Positions 1-12,299 of a stretch of DNA of 64,000 bases are shown in pieces (positions within the stretch are counted from its first letter, which is position 1; every line of letters starts with the position of its first letter). Under the pieces are notes generated by a model. That model worked only from the letters and a program-made list of their open reading frames with translations, did no database searches and had not been told where the DNA came from. A program made the position numbers and the translations under genes. The DNA lies in NCBI RefSeq assembly GCF_003073045.1, contig NC_037592.1, positions 8,765,507 through 8,829,506 of the forward strand, written 5' to 3'. The stretch comes from Pomacea canaliculata. Its lineage: Eukaryota > Mollusca > Gastropoda > Architaenioglossa > Ampullariidae.

Positions 1-155
1 ATTAAAGATTTCATAACTTTTACTCTCTCTTTTTCCCCTTGTTGTCATCTTCACGTATGCAAATGCTCACATGTGCACACCATAACACTTCTTTAAATTG
101 TTAGTTTAAAGAAGCTGTTCTGAGATGTGTGATTTTTTTTATTTGTGAAAAAAAG

Positions 156-3100
156 CAGACGCGGATCAAATGCATCCTTGACACTTGACCTGAATCCTTC
201 TCCGGAGATGGGGCGGTGGGATGGAACACCACCAAAAGAGAGGTTAGATTGTCTTTCCACATCTGCAAAATATTTTTATTTGGTTTTTAAACCGAAGGAA
301 TTTTTTTCTTTTTTAATTTCTGTTTGTGTATGTGAGTATGCATATGCAGACGTATGCCATGAATTGTTGTATCAAGGTGGGCATTTTATGAATACTTTTA
401 TTTATTGTTATTATCATCACTATTCCATAGACATTTTCGCCTCTATAGGATCACTGTTATATATGCAGTCCCTTGTGACCAAAATGTTACGATGCATGAT
501 TGCAGGAAAATATATAACCCAAAGTAAATACTCAATTATTAACTATTATAATTATCACTATGTGATGTGAATTTTTCATTGCTATTATAATTCCATTGTG
601 ACCATCATATGTGCTGTCTGTTGTTGACCAAACTGTCATTATGTGGTACATGACTTTAGGGAATATGTAACCTGAACTGACAATTCTATGGGGCTGTCAC
701 TCAGCAGAGCTGTAACTTGTTCAGTGACAATGTCAGCTGCTAACACTGATGCTTTTGCTGCTTTTGCAGCACGGCACTTGAGTACCTCATGTCAGCTGGC
801 AACAGACTGAGCAGACGAGATCTTAGAAACGCTGTCAAGAATACAAAAATTTTGTATGAAGAGTTCTGGGTAAGTTACGTTCACCGTTTCTTTTATTATC
901 ATCTTTTTGTTGATGTTCCACTTGATGTTAATGCTGACAGTTGCTTTTACAACACAATTCTTGATATTTCAGGAAATCCCAATGAACCATCCAGAGAAAG
1001 TTACTGTGGCTGGGTCTGGCACTAAAAACCGTTACAAGACTATTATTCCAAGTATGTGCAAAGTTATACACAAAGATTGTGTTTAGTGGGTCTCTTACAT
1101 CATGATTTTTTTTTAACCTTATACTAGGACCAGAAAGATAATAACTTTCACCACTCCCATTTCTGTCAGCCAAGTGCATCACTTTTTCTGCGTGATTGAT
1201 GGTTTTATGCCAATTTCAGAAAGTTAAAAATAAATTGTAGTTATTATGTTTCTGTAAACAGAATGGAAATAGAATTTTCAGCTTTCTGTCCCATTTTTAT
1301 TTATATCTTTTTACTGCACTCTAAAGGTCATTCACTGGAATATGACTGTTACCTACATGTCAGGTAATAATGTAAAATCAGCCTGCATCTTTCTTTCCCT
1401 ACTGTCACAGCTGCTAATGCAGGGATTTGTTATTATCATTACATGTTTTTCAGATGAACATTCTAGAGTGATTCTGCCTAATACTGATGATGACCCTCTC
1501 TCTTCATATATTAATGCCAACTTTATTAGGGTAAGGCTCATTTTATACTAAAACATTTTCTGACTGTGGTTATAGAAAGTGTGATCTTCCTGTAACTGCT
1601 GTTAACTTTCATTCATGGCATGCAGCATGACTCGTTGAAGTAGTTTTACGTGATTTTCGTTGTAATCACGATGTTAGGAAGCAAGGACTTGTGAGTGGTT
1701 TAATGTGAACGAATAGCTCAAAGTAGGTTACATTCTCTGAAATGCTTCCTTTCCTTAATTCTTCAGGGTTATGAAGGAGAGCAGAAGGCTTACATTGCAA
1801 CACAGGGCCCAATGGCTCACACAATTGTTGATTTCTGGAATATGGTATGGTCTCAAGGCTGTCCAATTATAGTGATGATCACAAAGCTTAAGGAGAAAAA
1901 CAAGGTAGTATTTTGAAAGAATTTTACTAATGCTTCTGTGAGGATGCTTGGTAAAATTTTCTATAACTTAAGTTTTAATTTTGTAACTGCAATTTTAAAT
2001 ATTGTTACAAATCAGCAAAATGTGCAAATACTTCAAACATTTTTAAATTATTCCAGGTTTGTGTTCTGATATCCTGCTGATCAAAGTTCATCAGCAAGTG
2101 GGTCTCAGAGTATATTAATATCTTTTTATCAACTGTTTCCCAGCCAAAATGTGAAAACTACTTACCTGATCACCGAGGACTATATGGAGATGTAGAAGTC
2201 ACCATTGTCAAAATTATACAAAAGAAAGGCTACGTAGTGCGACATATCCAAATGAAGGTGAGATTATGACTGTGTCTGAAGATGTCCTTCATTAGAAGCT
2301 TAAATCCCTTTCTTTATCTGTAATAGGAAATATGTAGATCATAGATTTTAAGACAAATATTTGCATCATTGTTCATACATAAACTTTTAACTGCAGTATT
2401 TTATATGCAGTTGACAAAATGCAGAATAATTGATATGATTGTGAGCCTAATTTAGTAAAGAAAATTTTAGTCAGTTGAGGTTGAAGTCTTGTAAGCAATG
2501 GCAAAGTCTTGACTTAGTTTTGTTTTAGAATCAGTTTGCTTTCACCATGTTTTTAAGTTTTGTTAGAAAATGATTTACCTTCAGTTAAATTGACCCTTAA
2601 ACCATTAGCAACATTCATAAAAGTAGTCACTGCTGGATCAGCATTGGTATTGGATTAATGTTAGTTTTGAAATAGGGATAGACTGAGAAACCAGACACTT
2701 TCCACAGTGCCGTGGAGAAACCCGTCTATTGCTTCACTACTGGTATACGACATGGCCAGACCACAAGCCCCCTGACTCTCCCAGCATGTTGCTGGAGCTG
2801 GTCAATGAGGTGGAGCTGCGACGGTTCAAGCAAGACAGCGTTACCCCTCAAGGGCCTGTAGTTGTCCACTGCAGGTGAATGGTTTTAAGTTTCCAGCATA
2901 AAATGTTTTGCTGTGTGATGTCTTCATATCAAGTGATTTTCTTTGAATTTACTTACTAGGTATGTGTAGTTTGCTGAACTAGTTGGGTGGGAGGTGTGTG
3001 GAGAGGGCAAGTATGACTAGAGGGATGCATATCAGGGCACAATTAAAGATTTGTTTTGCTCAGACCTCTTTTGTCTGTCTTTTCTGGGTTCTGATGTTTT

Positions 3101-4136
3101 TATTTTTTTTTTTTGGTATAAGGGAATGATTCCTAATCTTTGCTGGTGTATATGTTATTTTGTTTACGGTTTCATCTTGAGCCTTCTAATGTTTTGTCAT
3201 GCTTTTTTTGTAGTCATTTAAATATAACAACCTTAATTGTTATGAATATTTGTTTGCATGTTCCTGTTTGTGTTGATATGCAGTGCCGGTATTGGTCGGA
3301 CTGGATGTTTTGTTGCTATCAGTATTGGCATCCGACAGCTACGTGAGGAGCACTCTGTGGACATTCTGGGCATTGTGTGCTGCATGCGTCAGGACAGGTG
3401 AGAGACCAGTAACACATAAAAAAATGAAAATAAAAAATAAGTGTGATGGGATTTGACTGCTGCTGAAATAATGCATAAAATGAACAGAGAAAAAAATTTT
3501 TTTTTTATTGTCAACTATCTACCTTTTCCCAATCATTCAGTCATTTTAATACTTCCATTAATTTTGCTGTAGGAATCCTTGGTACCTTAAAGAAACCAGA
3601 ATGCTTGTCATAGCTTCTGACAACCAACATGACTTAAAAAAAATAAGTAGAATGACAATGGCAATTTGAACATGGGAAGGTGCTCTAGTTACAAAGTAAA
3701 AGTTAAAAATAAAAGTAAGAATAAAGTTCGTTGCAAGGTGCAGCGTTAAAAAATGTCAACATGAAAAATATATAGCAGTGAAAAAAGAAGGCAAGTGACA
3801 TGTATATATATAATATATAAAACAAACAACAAACTTACTATGAATGCATATGACGGTTGATTTAAGAGGCTCCGTGATGCATGCCTCTGACTATTAATGA
3901 TAATAATCTATATTTTCTGTCTACAATCTTTTCAGTGTAGGCTCATGTTTGTAATCCAGATACAAGTAGCATGTATTGATTTACTTTATAGTTACTTCGT
4001 GGCTGTCATTTGTTGCAGGGGGGGAATGATACAGACACATGAACAGTACGATTTTGTGCATCAGGCCCTCTCTGAGTATGAGCACACTCTTGGAGAACCT
4101 TCCATTCAATCTCTTACTGCTCTTACTTCTGAGTGA
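156..4136 (+). CDS. KIM-type protein tyrosine phosphatase (PTPRR/PTPN5/PTPN7 group), 5'-partial
   Basis: Exons: about 156/159-242, 770-869, 973-1051, 1454-1530, 1767-1904, 2144-2257, 2708-2874, 3284-3397 and 4019-4136 (TGA). All junctions are GT-AG and phases agree. The first visible exon holds a kinase-interaction motif, [12 protein letters not shown], the hallmark of the phosphatases that bind and dephosphorylate ERK/p38 MAP kinases. Its RRGS serine is the PKA site known to release the kinase. The catalytic domain follows in order: KNRYKTI pTyr loop, YINANFI, the WPD loop ([12 protein letters not shown]), the signature [10 protein letters not shown] split by an intron after the second base of its serine codon, and the [10 protein letters not shown]-loop. 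All catalytic residues are present. The N-terminal exons, which would distinguish receptor-like from cytosolic forms, lie upstream of the window, so the paralogue is not named. The exact first-exon acceptor (AG before 156 or 159) is uncertain. Confidence 0.93.
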
Positions 4137-6840
4137 TTCTTGCTGCTTGCCAACACACACACACACCTGGTGCATCACTTACAAGATGTTAAGTACATCT
4201 TGGCATTAATTGTAAGAGCAAGAGGGATCAGCAAAAGTGAAATAATTTGCAGTCAGGGAATAAAAAGAATGGGAGACAAGCTCGACTTAGACAACGCTAG
4301 CTTTCCATTATGCTAGAGCTCATGATTGTGTCCCCCTTGTATGGTGATGTGCCACTGTTGTGCTAGCAGTTGTCTCATCCAGAGATGGGACTTTTAATGT
4401 CATTGCAGGGAATTTTTTTTGAAGTATAAAGTGATATTTTTTCAGGTTAAAATTTGAATGATTTTTGCCTTAGTAACTTATTCTCTATATCACCAGTATA
4501 AACATTTCATGTTTTACCGATACGCCTACTTATTGAGCAGCATGTGGTCTAAAGTTGTCTCTCGTGTTACTTCATTTTACTGAGCATGTGATTCAGCGCT
4601 GCAGAATGCTGTTCTGTGCCTCAATTAGATTTCAAGGCCAAGTGTGCTAGGTCTATAAAAGGGTTTTTGATTTTTTTTTTTAAATTCATTATGTTTATTT
4701 TAATCTATTAAAATAGTGTCAGGTCAAACTGTATAATAATGTAGTTTTATGCTATTTGGTTTTGACAGCACTTTAGCGCAACAAGGCTGCATTGCTGCGC
4801 ATTATTTTCCTGTTAGGATCTCCATAGATAAATAATTCACTAAGGATGTTCAGTGAATCTTGATAAATGTAGTTGGGTACTCTGGAATAATATAGGAAAA
4901 GAAGTTTTTAGCTGTAAGGTATAAAAGCTCACCTTGGACATTTATGCATTAGGACATTGTTTTGATTAAATAGCAGGATAAAATACCTGTGCTGTTTTGT
5001 TCAGTGCAAGAATTCCTCTGAGGTAGTGGGTAGTGAAGATGAGCTTAAAATAGAACACTATAGATACTTAAAGGAGCATTCTGCAGTTTTATTTTGTTTG
5101 GTTTTTTTTTTTAAAATGTTCACATCTAATCCATTCAGAATCTGAGGCTTGCCTTGTATCTGCTGAACTGGTCTTCCTGTGACTTATGTCTATTTATAAA
5201 AGAGCATCATACATAAGAAGCATCTTCACTAAGGGTTTATACGAGACTTCCTAAAGTTGAAAATATTTCAGGCTTTAGTCCTGGAAATTACTGTCATCCA
5301 TATCCCCAGAGTTCTCATTTTCATTTTTGAAGTTTGGTTTATCAGAGGGACTTCAAATGCGATGGGCCATGAATGAATTAGGCTTATAACTAACATGCTT
5401 GTAAGTTGATTGGGGAACAGTTAGCCAAGGGATTAAAGCATCATTAACTGAAGCCAGAAGCAAAGATTACCTTCCCTGGTGGACCCATCTGCTGAATGAT
5501 TAATGTAACTGCGAGGGTTAGTAAGGCAGCAAGGTAAAGAAGATGGGCTCTACCTCACAAATAAAAAATGCTGGGTGTGAGATAAGTGGTATCTAACACT
5601 ACTCTCCCATGACCGAAAAATTTATGGGGATACCTTTACCTTTTTTTCTTTTTCGTTTAAGCAAATGGATTGCACTGTGTGGACCAGAGAATTTGTCGTC
5701 TTGTTCTTACTTCATCTTCATAAGAGATTTCTTTCTGTCCAACATATTGGGTATAAAACCAGTGTACACATTTTGTTTTGGTCGTAAAAATTGACAGGAC
5801 CATTTTCAATCAAAAAGTATCAGAAGGAATATTTTTTAAATAGTTTCTTTTTTAAACATTTATTGTAAAAGCCCTTAAATTAGATTTATAACTAGGCTCC
5901 TTTTTTGCACCACAGACAATGGTAGACAACATAGACCCTCTTCGTATATGAAACTGTTATACCTGGTAGAATCTACCCATTGTTGGAGGAGTCTTCAAAT
6001 AAATCCGAACAAATTTCAGTTTTCAGTAACTTGTGCAGATGTTAGTGCTTATGTCAGGATCCTAGTGTCCAGGACGAGTGACTAAGACAAAATATAAGAT
6101 TCACCATGTTCACACTTAGGGGGTGAAGTGTCTGAGTACAGCTTTGAAAGAAAACCCTCATTCTGTTTGTTTAGCAGACATTTATACACTGTTTGCTGAA
6201 AGATGTTCTTGGATAAGTCTTCTGTGAGATTTGGAAGATAAAGCAGCTAGTGTCAGACGAAAAAAGTGTTCTAATTTCTTTGCATTTAAGCTTTGAACGG
6301 CCTTATATCTTCTTTCATAATCTAGGCTGGTTGGGGCCTTCAGGAATTTTGTGGTTTTGTGAAATGAATAATGATGTCTGACTATATTCCTTCAACATTT
6401 AGAGCTTTGCATCTGCTGTACCATGTTCTATGTGCTTTGGTATTCAGAATTTCAAGACACATTTGTCCTTCATGGTTTATCGAAATGACAAATCTTAGAA
6501 AAAAGTTCATATTTGCTACAAGTCGGCATTTTTGAGCAGCTGTTAATTTGTACATTTGGCCAAATTCTAGCATTCTGCCATGATGAATGATGATTTCTCA
6601 TTTCTGGCATTCTTTCCTTGAGGATTGGAGCAACCTTCCTATAGTCTCTACAAGTTGAGGTATCAGTTTGGATCTTCTGGCAATAAATGAAAATGGCATT
6701 AATGTTATCATTCATCCAGTTCTTTTATCTTTTACTATTATACTTCTAAACAGCTTTAAAATATTACAGAAATATTAAATCTGCTTTCTTGAAAATTGTT
6801 TGATGTGTTTTTAAACGGTATTGTCACAATAGCTTTATAT
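4137..6840 (+). other. Likely 3' UTR of the phosphatase, then non-coding DNA
   Basis: No credible exon is seen. An AATAAA at 4259-4264, about 125 bp after the stop codon, could end a short 3' UTR. The UTR may run further, because the sequence stays AT-rich and unique for several kilobases. A short CA run lies at 4155-4165. Confidence 0.4.
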
Positions 6841-7200
6841 TACCATAAATTTCGGACTATAAGCTGCAGCTTTAAACCTTGTGACTTAAACAGCAATGCA
6901 GTTTGTTTGGGGATTTTTCCAGATTCCGATTAATTTTTTGGTGAGCTTCATGTTAAAGTGTTAACTGTTTACATTTTTAAATCAAAGCCACATATAATTA
7001 TAGCATTCAGATCGGTCGCTGAAGCACAGACCTGTGTCATACCAAAAATGAGATGAAATGCCTACGGTGCAGCTTTCAAGTTGTATATATTTGCAGCTTT
7101 TAAACTACTGTGGCTTTTTAGCATAAAAAGTAGAGATTTAAAAGAATTTAGCAGGTGCGGTTTAAATACAGGTCCGCTCAATAGACCAAAATTTACGGTA
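6841..7200. mobile_element. MITE-like element with 20-bp terminal inverted repeats
   Basis: The left end (TACCATAAATTTCGGACTAT) and the reverse complement of the right end (TACCGTAAATTTTGGTCTAT) match at 17 of 20 bases, enclosing 360 bp with no coding potential. Inside, GCAGCTTT-type motifs recur at both ends. No clear target-site duplication was found, so the superfamily is not assigned. Confidence 0.6.
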
Positions 7201-8425
7201 CACTGAAATGGCCACATTTCTTCAGAATTTATTTGATGAATGACACTCATCTGCGGCTAGAATTTAACCTTAGATAATATACACACACATTTGTTATACC
7301 AACAAGTAGGTTTTTTATTTTAATCTTTGGTTGAACATATTAGATTTTGAAAATATTAAATTATTTTCTTGTCTGAAGAGAAAGGAAGCTGTTGAAATGC
7401 AGAGATGTTAGGGTGTGGATAGTACGGATGTTGGTACTCTCTTTGTGAAATTAATATTGTGGAAGTATGCTCTTATAAATACAAAAATCATATGTGGTAA
7501 GTGTACAAGCTTTTTGGTTATTGTTCACTGTGCAGAAAGTCTAGAGCTCTAAGTGATTTGTCATAACGCTGACTTGACTGTTGGCATAATAATAACTGTG
7601 TACTTTACTGAAGGAAAGATCGCAAATATAAAAGCTTAATGCTATAAATATGTCCGACTTCTTAAAGTTGTTTCTTGTAAATCTCAGCACAAATCATTCC
7701 ATCTTCTTGGAAAATGGGTAAGGAAAGGGATGTGGTTAAGAGGCAATTAGGAAAAACAAAATTTATTTTAAAAAAAAAAAGGAACTAAAGGATGAAAAAG
7801 CAGCTTAATGGCTACTTTATTTTGCTGCAGTTGGTTTTGCCTTATCAGAATTCTTTCCTGGGCTCATCATTTCCCCAAAACTCACCCAAACAGCAGGATG
7901 ATAATAGAGGCAGCAAGTTAAGCCACACACAGGGAAGAAGTTTTTTTCACAGTGGCATCAATTGTAATCAACAGGGACTATATATTGTTAGAGTCAGTTA
8001 AATTCAACTCTCATGCCTGCAAGTCAGTGGACAAGTATTAATTTGGTATGTTCTCAAATGTAAATAGGGCATATGGTGGCAATAGAATCATCAATACTGG
8101 ATAGCAGTAATATCCAGGGTTTGATAGATTTTCTTGTTAATAGCTTAGGTGATTGTTTGTCTTGAAAGGCAATGTATACAGGAGAGTGTAGAAAGTAAGA
8201 ATTTTATTGCAATTACTTGCTTCTGATTCAAAGTGATTGGTGATGTCAAAGAAATTTGTATCTATATTTGCATGTTGTTGGTTCATGGGGATTTTTTGGA
8301 TAAGGGTACATCCATGCCAATTCCCCTCTGCATATTTATTTCAAATATATAATGGCAGTATGCATATATTTTAAGTATTCTCTTAGTTTTCAGAAAGGAA
8401 TATGGAACAAAGAATTTATCAGTGA
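7201..8425. other. Non-coding, no feature recognised
   Basis: AT-rich sequence with only short chance open frames. It includes an A-run near 7770-7780. Confidence 0.4.
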
Positions 8426-8441
8426 ATTCTTAAATCTGTAA
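8426..8441. repeat. Target-site duplication, left copy
   Basis: ATTCTTAAATCTGTAA, identical to 9210-9225 across the LINE fragment. Confidence 0.85.
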
Positions 8442-9209
8442 TATTATCACTGGTGTTGAACTGGAATGCATTCTCTCACTGTTCCTATTTATACTGGCCA
8501 TGGACTGGCTTATGAAACAAACAACAGAAGACAAGAAAAGAGGATCCCATTTGACACTTACATCTGTACTGGAAGACTTAGATTATGCTGATGACATTGT
8601 TTTGCACAGAAAAGATCAACAGTCTGACCAAAACTGCATCAAAAATTATAACACAGGCAAAACAAAACAAAAATAGAGACAAAGCCAAGTCAACAGAACC
8701 CACCACAATTGATAACAAAGAAGTAGAGACTCGATGGAAGTGATTGTTAGAAGATATCACAATATCAAGCAAAAGCTTGAGACCTTTCAAACCAAATGTC
8801 TGAGGAAAATCTTCAAGATAATCTGGCCTAACACAATTACTAATGAAGAAATCCTTACAAGAGCCAGTTGCACAAATATGACAGCCATAATTCAGAAAAG
8901 AAGATGGAGATGGCTAGGGCATGTGTGCAGAATGAAACTAGAGGTACCATCCAAAACAGCTCTTCATTGGACATCTAATGGAACTGTAGTCAGCCAAAAG
9001 AAACATGAAGGTCAGTAGAGAGGGAAATATATGGCCAGAAACTGTCCTGGAACAGCATGGCCAAGCAGACTATTGCTGCTGACAGATGAAAATGAAGGTC
9101 TCTAGTGGATGCTGTATGTACCACCTTAGGTACTTCTTACTCCTCTTCACCCCCAATGGAGCATAGGGCTGCAACCACACCACGACCTTAAGTACAAAGA
9201 GGACTAAGT
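8442..9209 (+). mobile_element. 5'-truncated non-LTR retrotransposon (LINE) with target-site duplication
   Basis: Plus-strand translation, with several breaks, gives the end of a reverse transcriptase: FLFILAMDW, then LEDLDYADDIVL with the YADD catalytic box near 8577-8605. The usual LINE C-terminal tail follows: FQTKCLRKIF, then RRWRWLGHVCRM near 8900-8940 and WRSLVDAVC near 9100-9120. A perfect 16-bp direct repeat (ATTCTTAAATCTGTAA) flanks it at 8426-8441 and 9210-9225, fixing both ends. The 3' end (AAAGAGGACTAAG) resembles the short tails of this element class. The copy is dead: it has frameshifts and stops and lacks the endonuclease and most of the RT. The clade is not determined. Confidence 0.85.
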
Positions 9210-9225
9210 ATTCTTAAATCTGTAA
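9210..9225. repeat. Target-site duplication, right copy
   Basis: ATTCTTAAATCTGTAA, identical to 8426-8441. It marks the 3' end of the LINE insertion. Confidence 0.85.
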
Positions 9226-11039
9226 AAATCTGAAGGCTGCATTTCATAAACACATAGCACTTCTAAGATATTTTTGATGAGTGGTTAAAGACTGTGTGGA
9301 GATTTAGAGACCAGATCATCTTCCAGGCTAATTTTAGAATCAATTTTTTTTTCCTAATGTCTTAGTGTTTTGTCTTGACATTGATGTTGGCATTGACTTT
9401 GAGATATAACTGATAATTTGTTGAAAAGCATGGGGAAAGAACCCTTTCTAAGATTAACACATTTAAAAAAGATCTCCTGTCATCATTCTGCTTTATATGT
9501 TTTTTCTCAGCAAACACTTTGAAGGTGTTGTTGCTAAACAGCTGTTTCCTTTAACTGTCCCTGTTTACATGTCAAAACTGTTGGTGGATCTAAAAGTCCA
9601 GACAGACCAGCATTGAATGCTTCTCTTAGGTGGATGTGTGCATGTTTGTGGGATTTTGGCAGCTTCTTATCACAGAGGTTTTGTCATTTGTTTCTGTGGT
9701 GGAAAGAACTTTCTCATGTACCCAGTTTTATAGGTATCTCCTTGTAGATTTTTACCTAAATATGTACCTGTGTATTCCATTGCCAATGCTCCGGTTTTTT
9801 TTAAGAGATGATATCCACCACATGATTTTAATGGAGTTTTATGTGAGGTCTGACACCAATTTCTGCACAAAATTTTACAAAAAGTAGGTTTCTCTAATCT
9901 AATCAACTCAGACTAGTCCATTACCCTTTGGTAGGGCTAAGTGGTTTCGCCCTGATAATGCCTGTATTCTCAACATATGTATTCCTTATGTCTGACAAAG
10001 GTGGACTCTGAATACCTGAGGATTTTTTTTTTAAACTAGCGTGTGGATACTTAGTAATTATATCATGAAGTGCATGCATAATTTGAATTTTCTTGGCTGT
10101 CCTTTACATCTACGATAACAGTAACAGCTAACTTGTGATTTATAAACACAACCATTATTGACTTTTGAAAATGTATTTAAGATTTTCATGGCTTGCAAGT
10201 TCTAGTTTGGGTTTGTTTGTTTTTTTTTTCTTTTTTGCATTCAGTTGACAAAGATTATGTTTAGTGCATATTCCAATTTCCCTTTAGCACTACCATAAAG
10301 CTTTGTAAATTCTGTCAATGTTTTTTAATACATTAGGTCAGTGTGGCCTAAAATGGATGTTCAGCTGGTTACTCTGGTCAAAATGTTTTCAAAATTCCAA
10401 TATATTTGTGTACAGATAAAAATAGTTCTCAGTCCCAGAAATCTTTTATGAATCTGAATTATGCCTTGTACTTGGAAACAGTTTATTTTTAAGTTTAACC
10501 TTCATGTGTTTTTGTAGGGTTTATAGGGCATATTCTTCAGTCCTATAACCAAAATCGATAATTTACTGATTCTGGATGTGACAGAAGAAACTGTTTTAGC
10601 TAATTTTGCAGATATTTCCTGAAATATCATGAAAGTGCTTTCTCTGAAAATGTGATCTGATATTCCTCCATGTTTAATTCTGGTAATTTCTTAACAAATG
10701 AAAATATAAGGTACTTAATACTTCCCAGAGTTCCTTTTGGCAAAAAAATCACATTTAAAAAAGAACCACTATTTCTTCAAAGGCCCTTGTATCCTGCATT
10801 AGTTTAAAAAGGGGCATTTTACTTTTAACTATGAAAATCATGTACCTTAGTAATTAATTTTCTGGGAGTCACACAGTGTACGCATTTTAAAACAAATTGT
10901 GCATAAGTTCTAATACAGTAAAAGTTACACAAGAGGAGGGATTTTATGTGTTGACTGCAACCAACTGGCAATTGGTTATGCTGGTGCATGGGGAAACAAA
11001 GGATAAATCCATTGGCTGACAAAGTTCACCATTTAGGCA
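9226..11039. other. Non-coding, no feature recognised
   Basis: AT-rich intergenic sequence or extended 3' UTR. No exon-like signals or repeats were identified. Confidence 0.4.
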
Positions 11040-11850
11040 TGTCTTGAGTGAGGGGAACAGATTCTGTATGGTACAGCCAGTCCACTCCTTTGCAAACCAG
11101 TTCGTCCTCTGTCCATCTCAGTCTCGGATCCTCTGCAAGTTATCCTAAAAAACAGTTTTAGAGTGTCATGCCAGGTCACATGGCCACACTAGACCAGTTT
11201 GTGCTGCTAGACTGTTACAAGAAGTGGTTCCTGGCAAAGTTGTTGGTTTTGCACTCTGTATGTGACATGCAGAGCAACCTCCTAGGCACGTGTTTTCAAA
11301 TTCCTAGATTCTGTTCTCTGTACAAGCAAGCAGTCTACATCTCACATCCGTACAGTACAATAGGGAACTACAAGGAACTTGTACTGGATAGCAAACCTAA
11401 TGGTGTTGTTGCTTCAGATTCTGTCTAGCCTGGCCATTGCTGCTGTTACTGTTGCGATCCTGATGGTGATGTCTGAAGTGCAGCTACCATCTTGAAAGGA
11501 TGAATCCCAAGTACTTAAAGCTGTTCACTTCCTAAAGCTGTATGCTGTTCATGTAGATCTTTTTGTTGTTGCTATTGCTGTTAACCATGCATTTGCTCCT
11601 GAAAGTAATATCGTCTTGATATTTCCAGTAAGAATGTAGTAGACCATGTTCAGGGCTGTGAATTCACCTCCAGTTTGCGCATTGAAGATCTCTCCAATGT
11701 TTGGGTCTTGCAGCTTTCCAAGTCAAAGCACAATCATAGGTTGAGTGGCACTTCACCGTTCAGGCTCATTAAGACAAGGTTATGGTAGCTGCCTGGACAT
11801 GACTTTGTTTTAGCCTTGTTAGTGCTAATGCTGGATTGAAATTCCTTAGC
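11040..11850 (-). mobile_element. Rearranged LINE remnant, minus strand
   Basis: Minus-strand translation gives broken pieces typical of LINE proteins. Near 11760-11850 is an endonuclease-end-like HNLVLMSL. Near 11400-11530 are a fragment ending KYLG and an AMARLDRI-like piece. Near 11150-11200 is a GHVTWHDTL piece, matching the GHV-R-HD motif of the RT tail. The central RT with the YADD box is missing, so endonuclease and RT-tail parts lie next to each other. Stops and frameshifts throughout show it is inactive. Part of the sequence around 11760-11850 recurs in diverged form at 22260-22350. Confidence 0.65.
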
Positions 11851-11900
11851 AGCAGCTTGTTTGGCTTTAATAGCACAATATTTGCTGTCCATCCCTTGAG

Positions 11901-12105
11901 CTTCCTGGTTGAATATGCAGTTGTCGTTAATCCAGGCTTGACTTGAAGGTAGGGTGTTCAGTCATCATTAATCCAGGATGGACTTTCTGTCAGGATGTGC
12001 AGTTGCCGTTAATCCAGACTCAACTTGCTTGCAGGTTGTACAGTCATTGTTAACCTAGGCTCAACTTGTTAGTGGGGTGTGCGGTTGTTGTTCATCCAGG
12101 ATCAA
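11901..12105. repeat. 41-bp minisatellite, five units
   Basis: Five consecutive units of exactly 41 bp begin at 11901, 11942, 11983, 12024 and 12065. Each starts with CTT and carries a core like GTTAATCCAGGCT followed by a TGA/GGA/CAA end. Units are diverged in sequence but keep length without indels. Unit length is not a multiple of three, so the array is not a coding repeat. It lies just beyond the endonuclease-like end of the minus-strand LINE remnant. Confidence 0.85.
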
Positions 12106-12299
12106 CTTAGCTGACATTCTACTTCATTTCTTGTCTCTGGACTTCCAAATTTGTGGCATCATTTCTCTAAGTGAGACCACAGCTGAGACCCTTCAAGTGA
12201 TGATTTACCTTGGTCACAGATACATGAGCCCCAAGTGCAGGCTGGTGCTTTCATCATGGACAGAGGAGAGAAAGCAGTTATTTGATAAATAACTTATAC

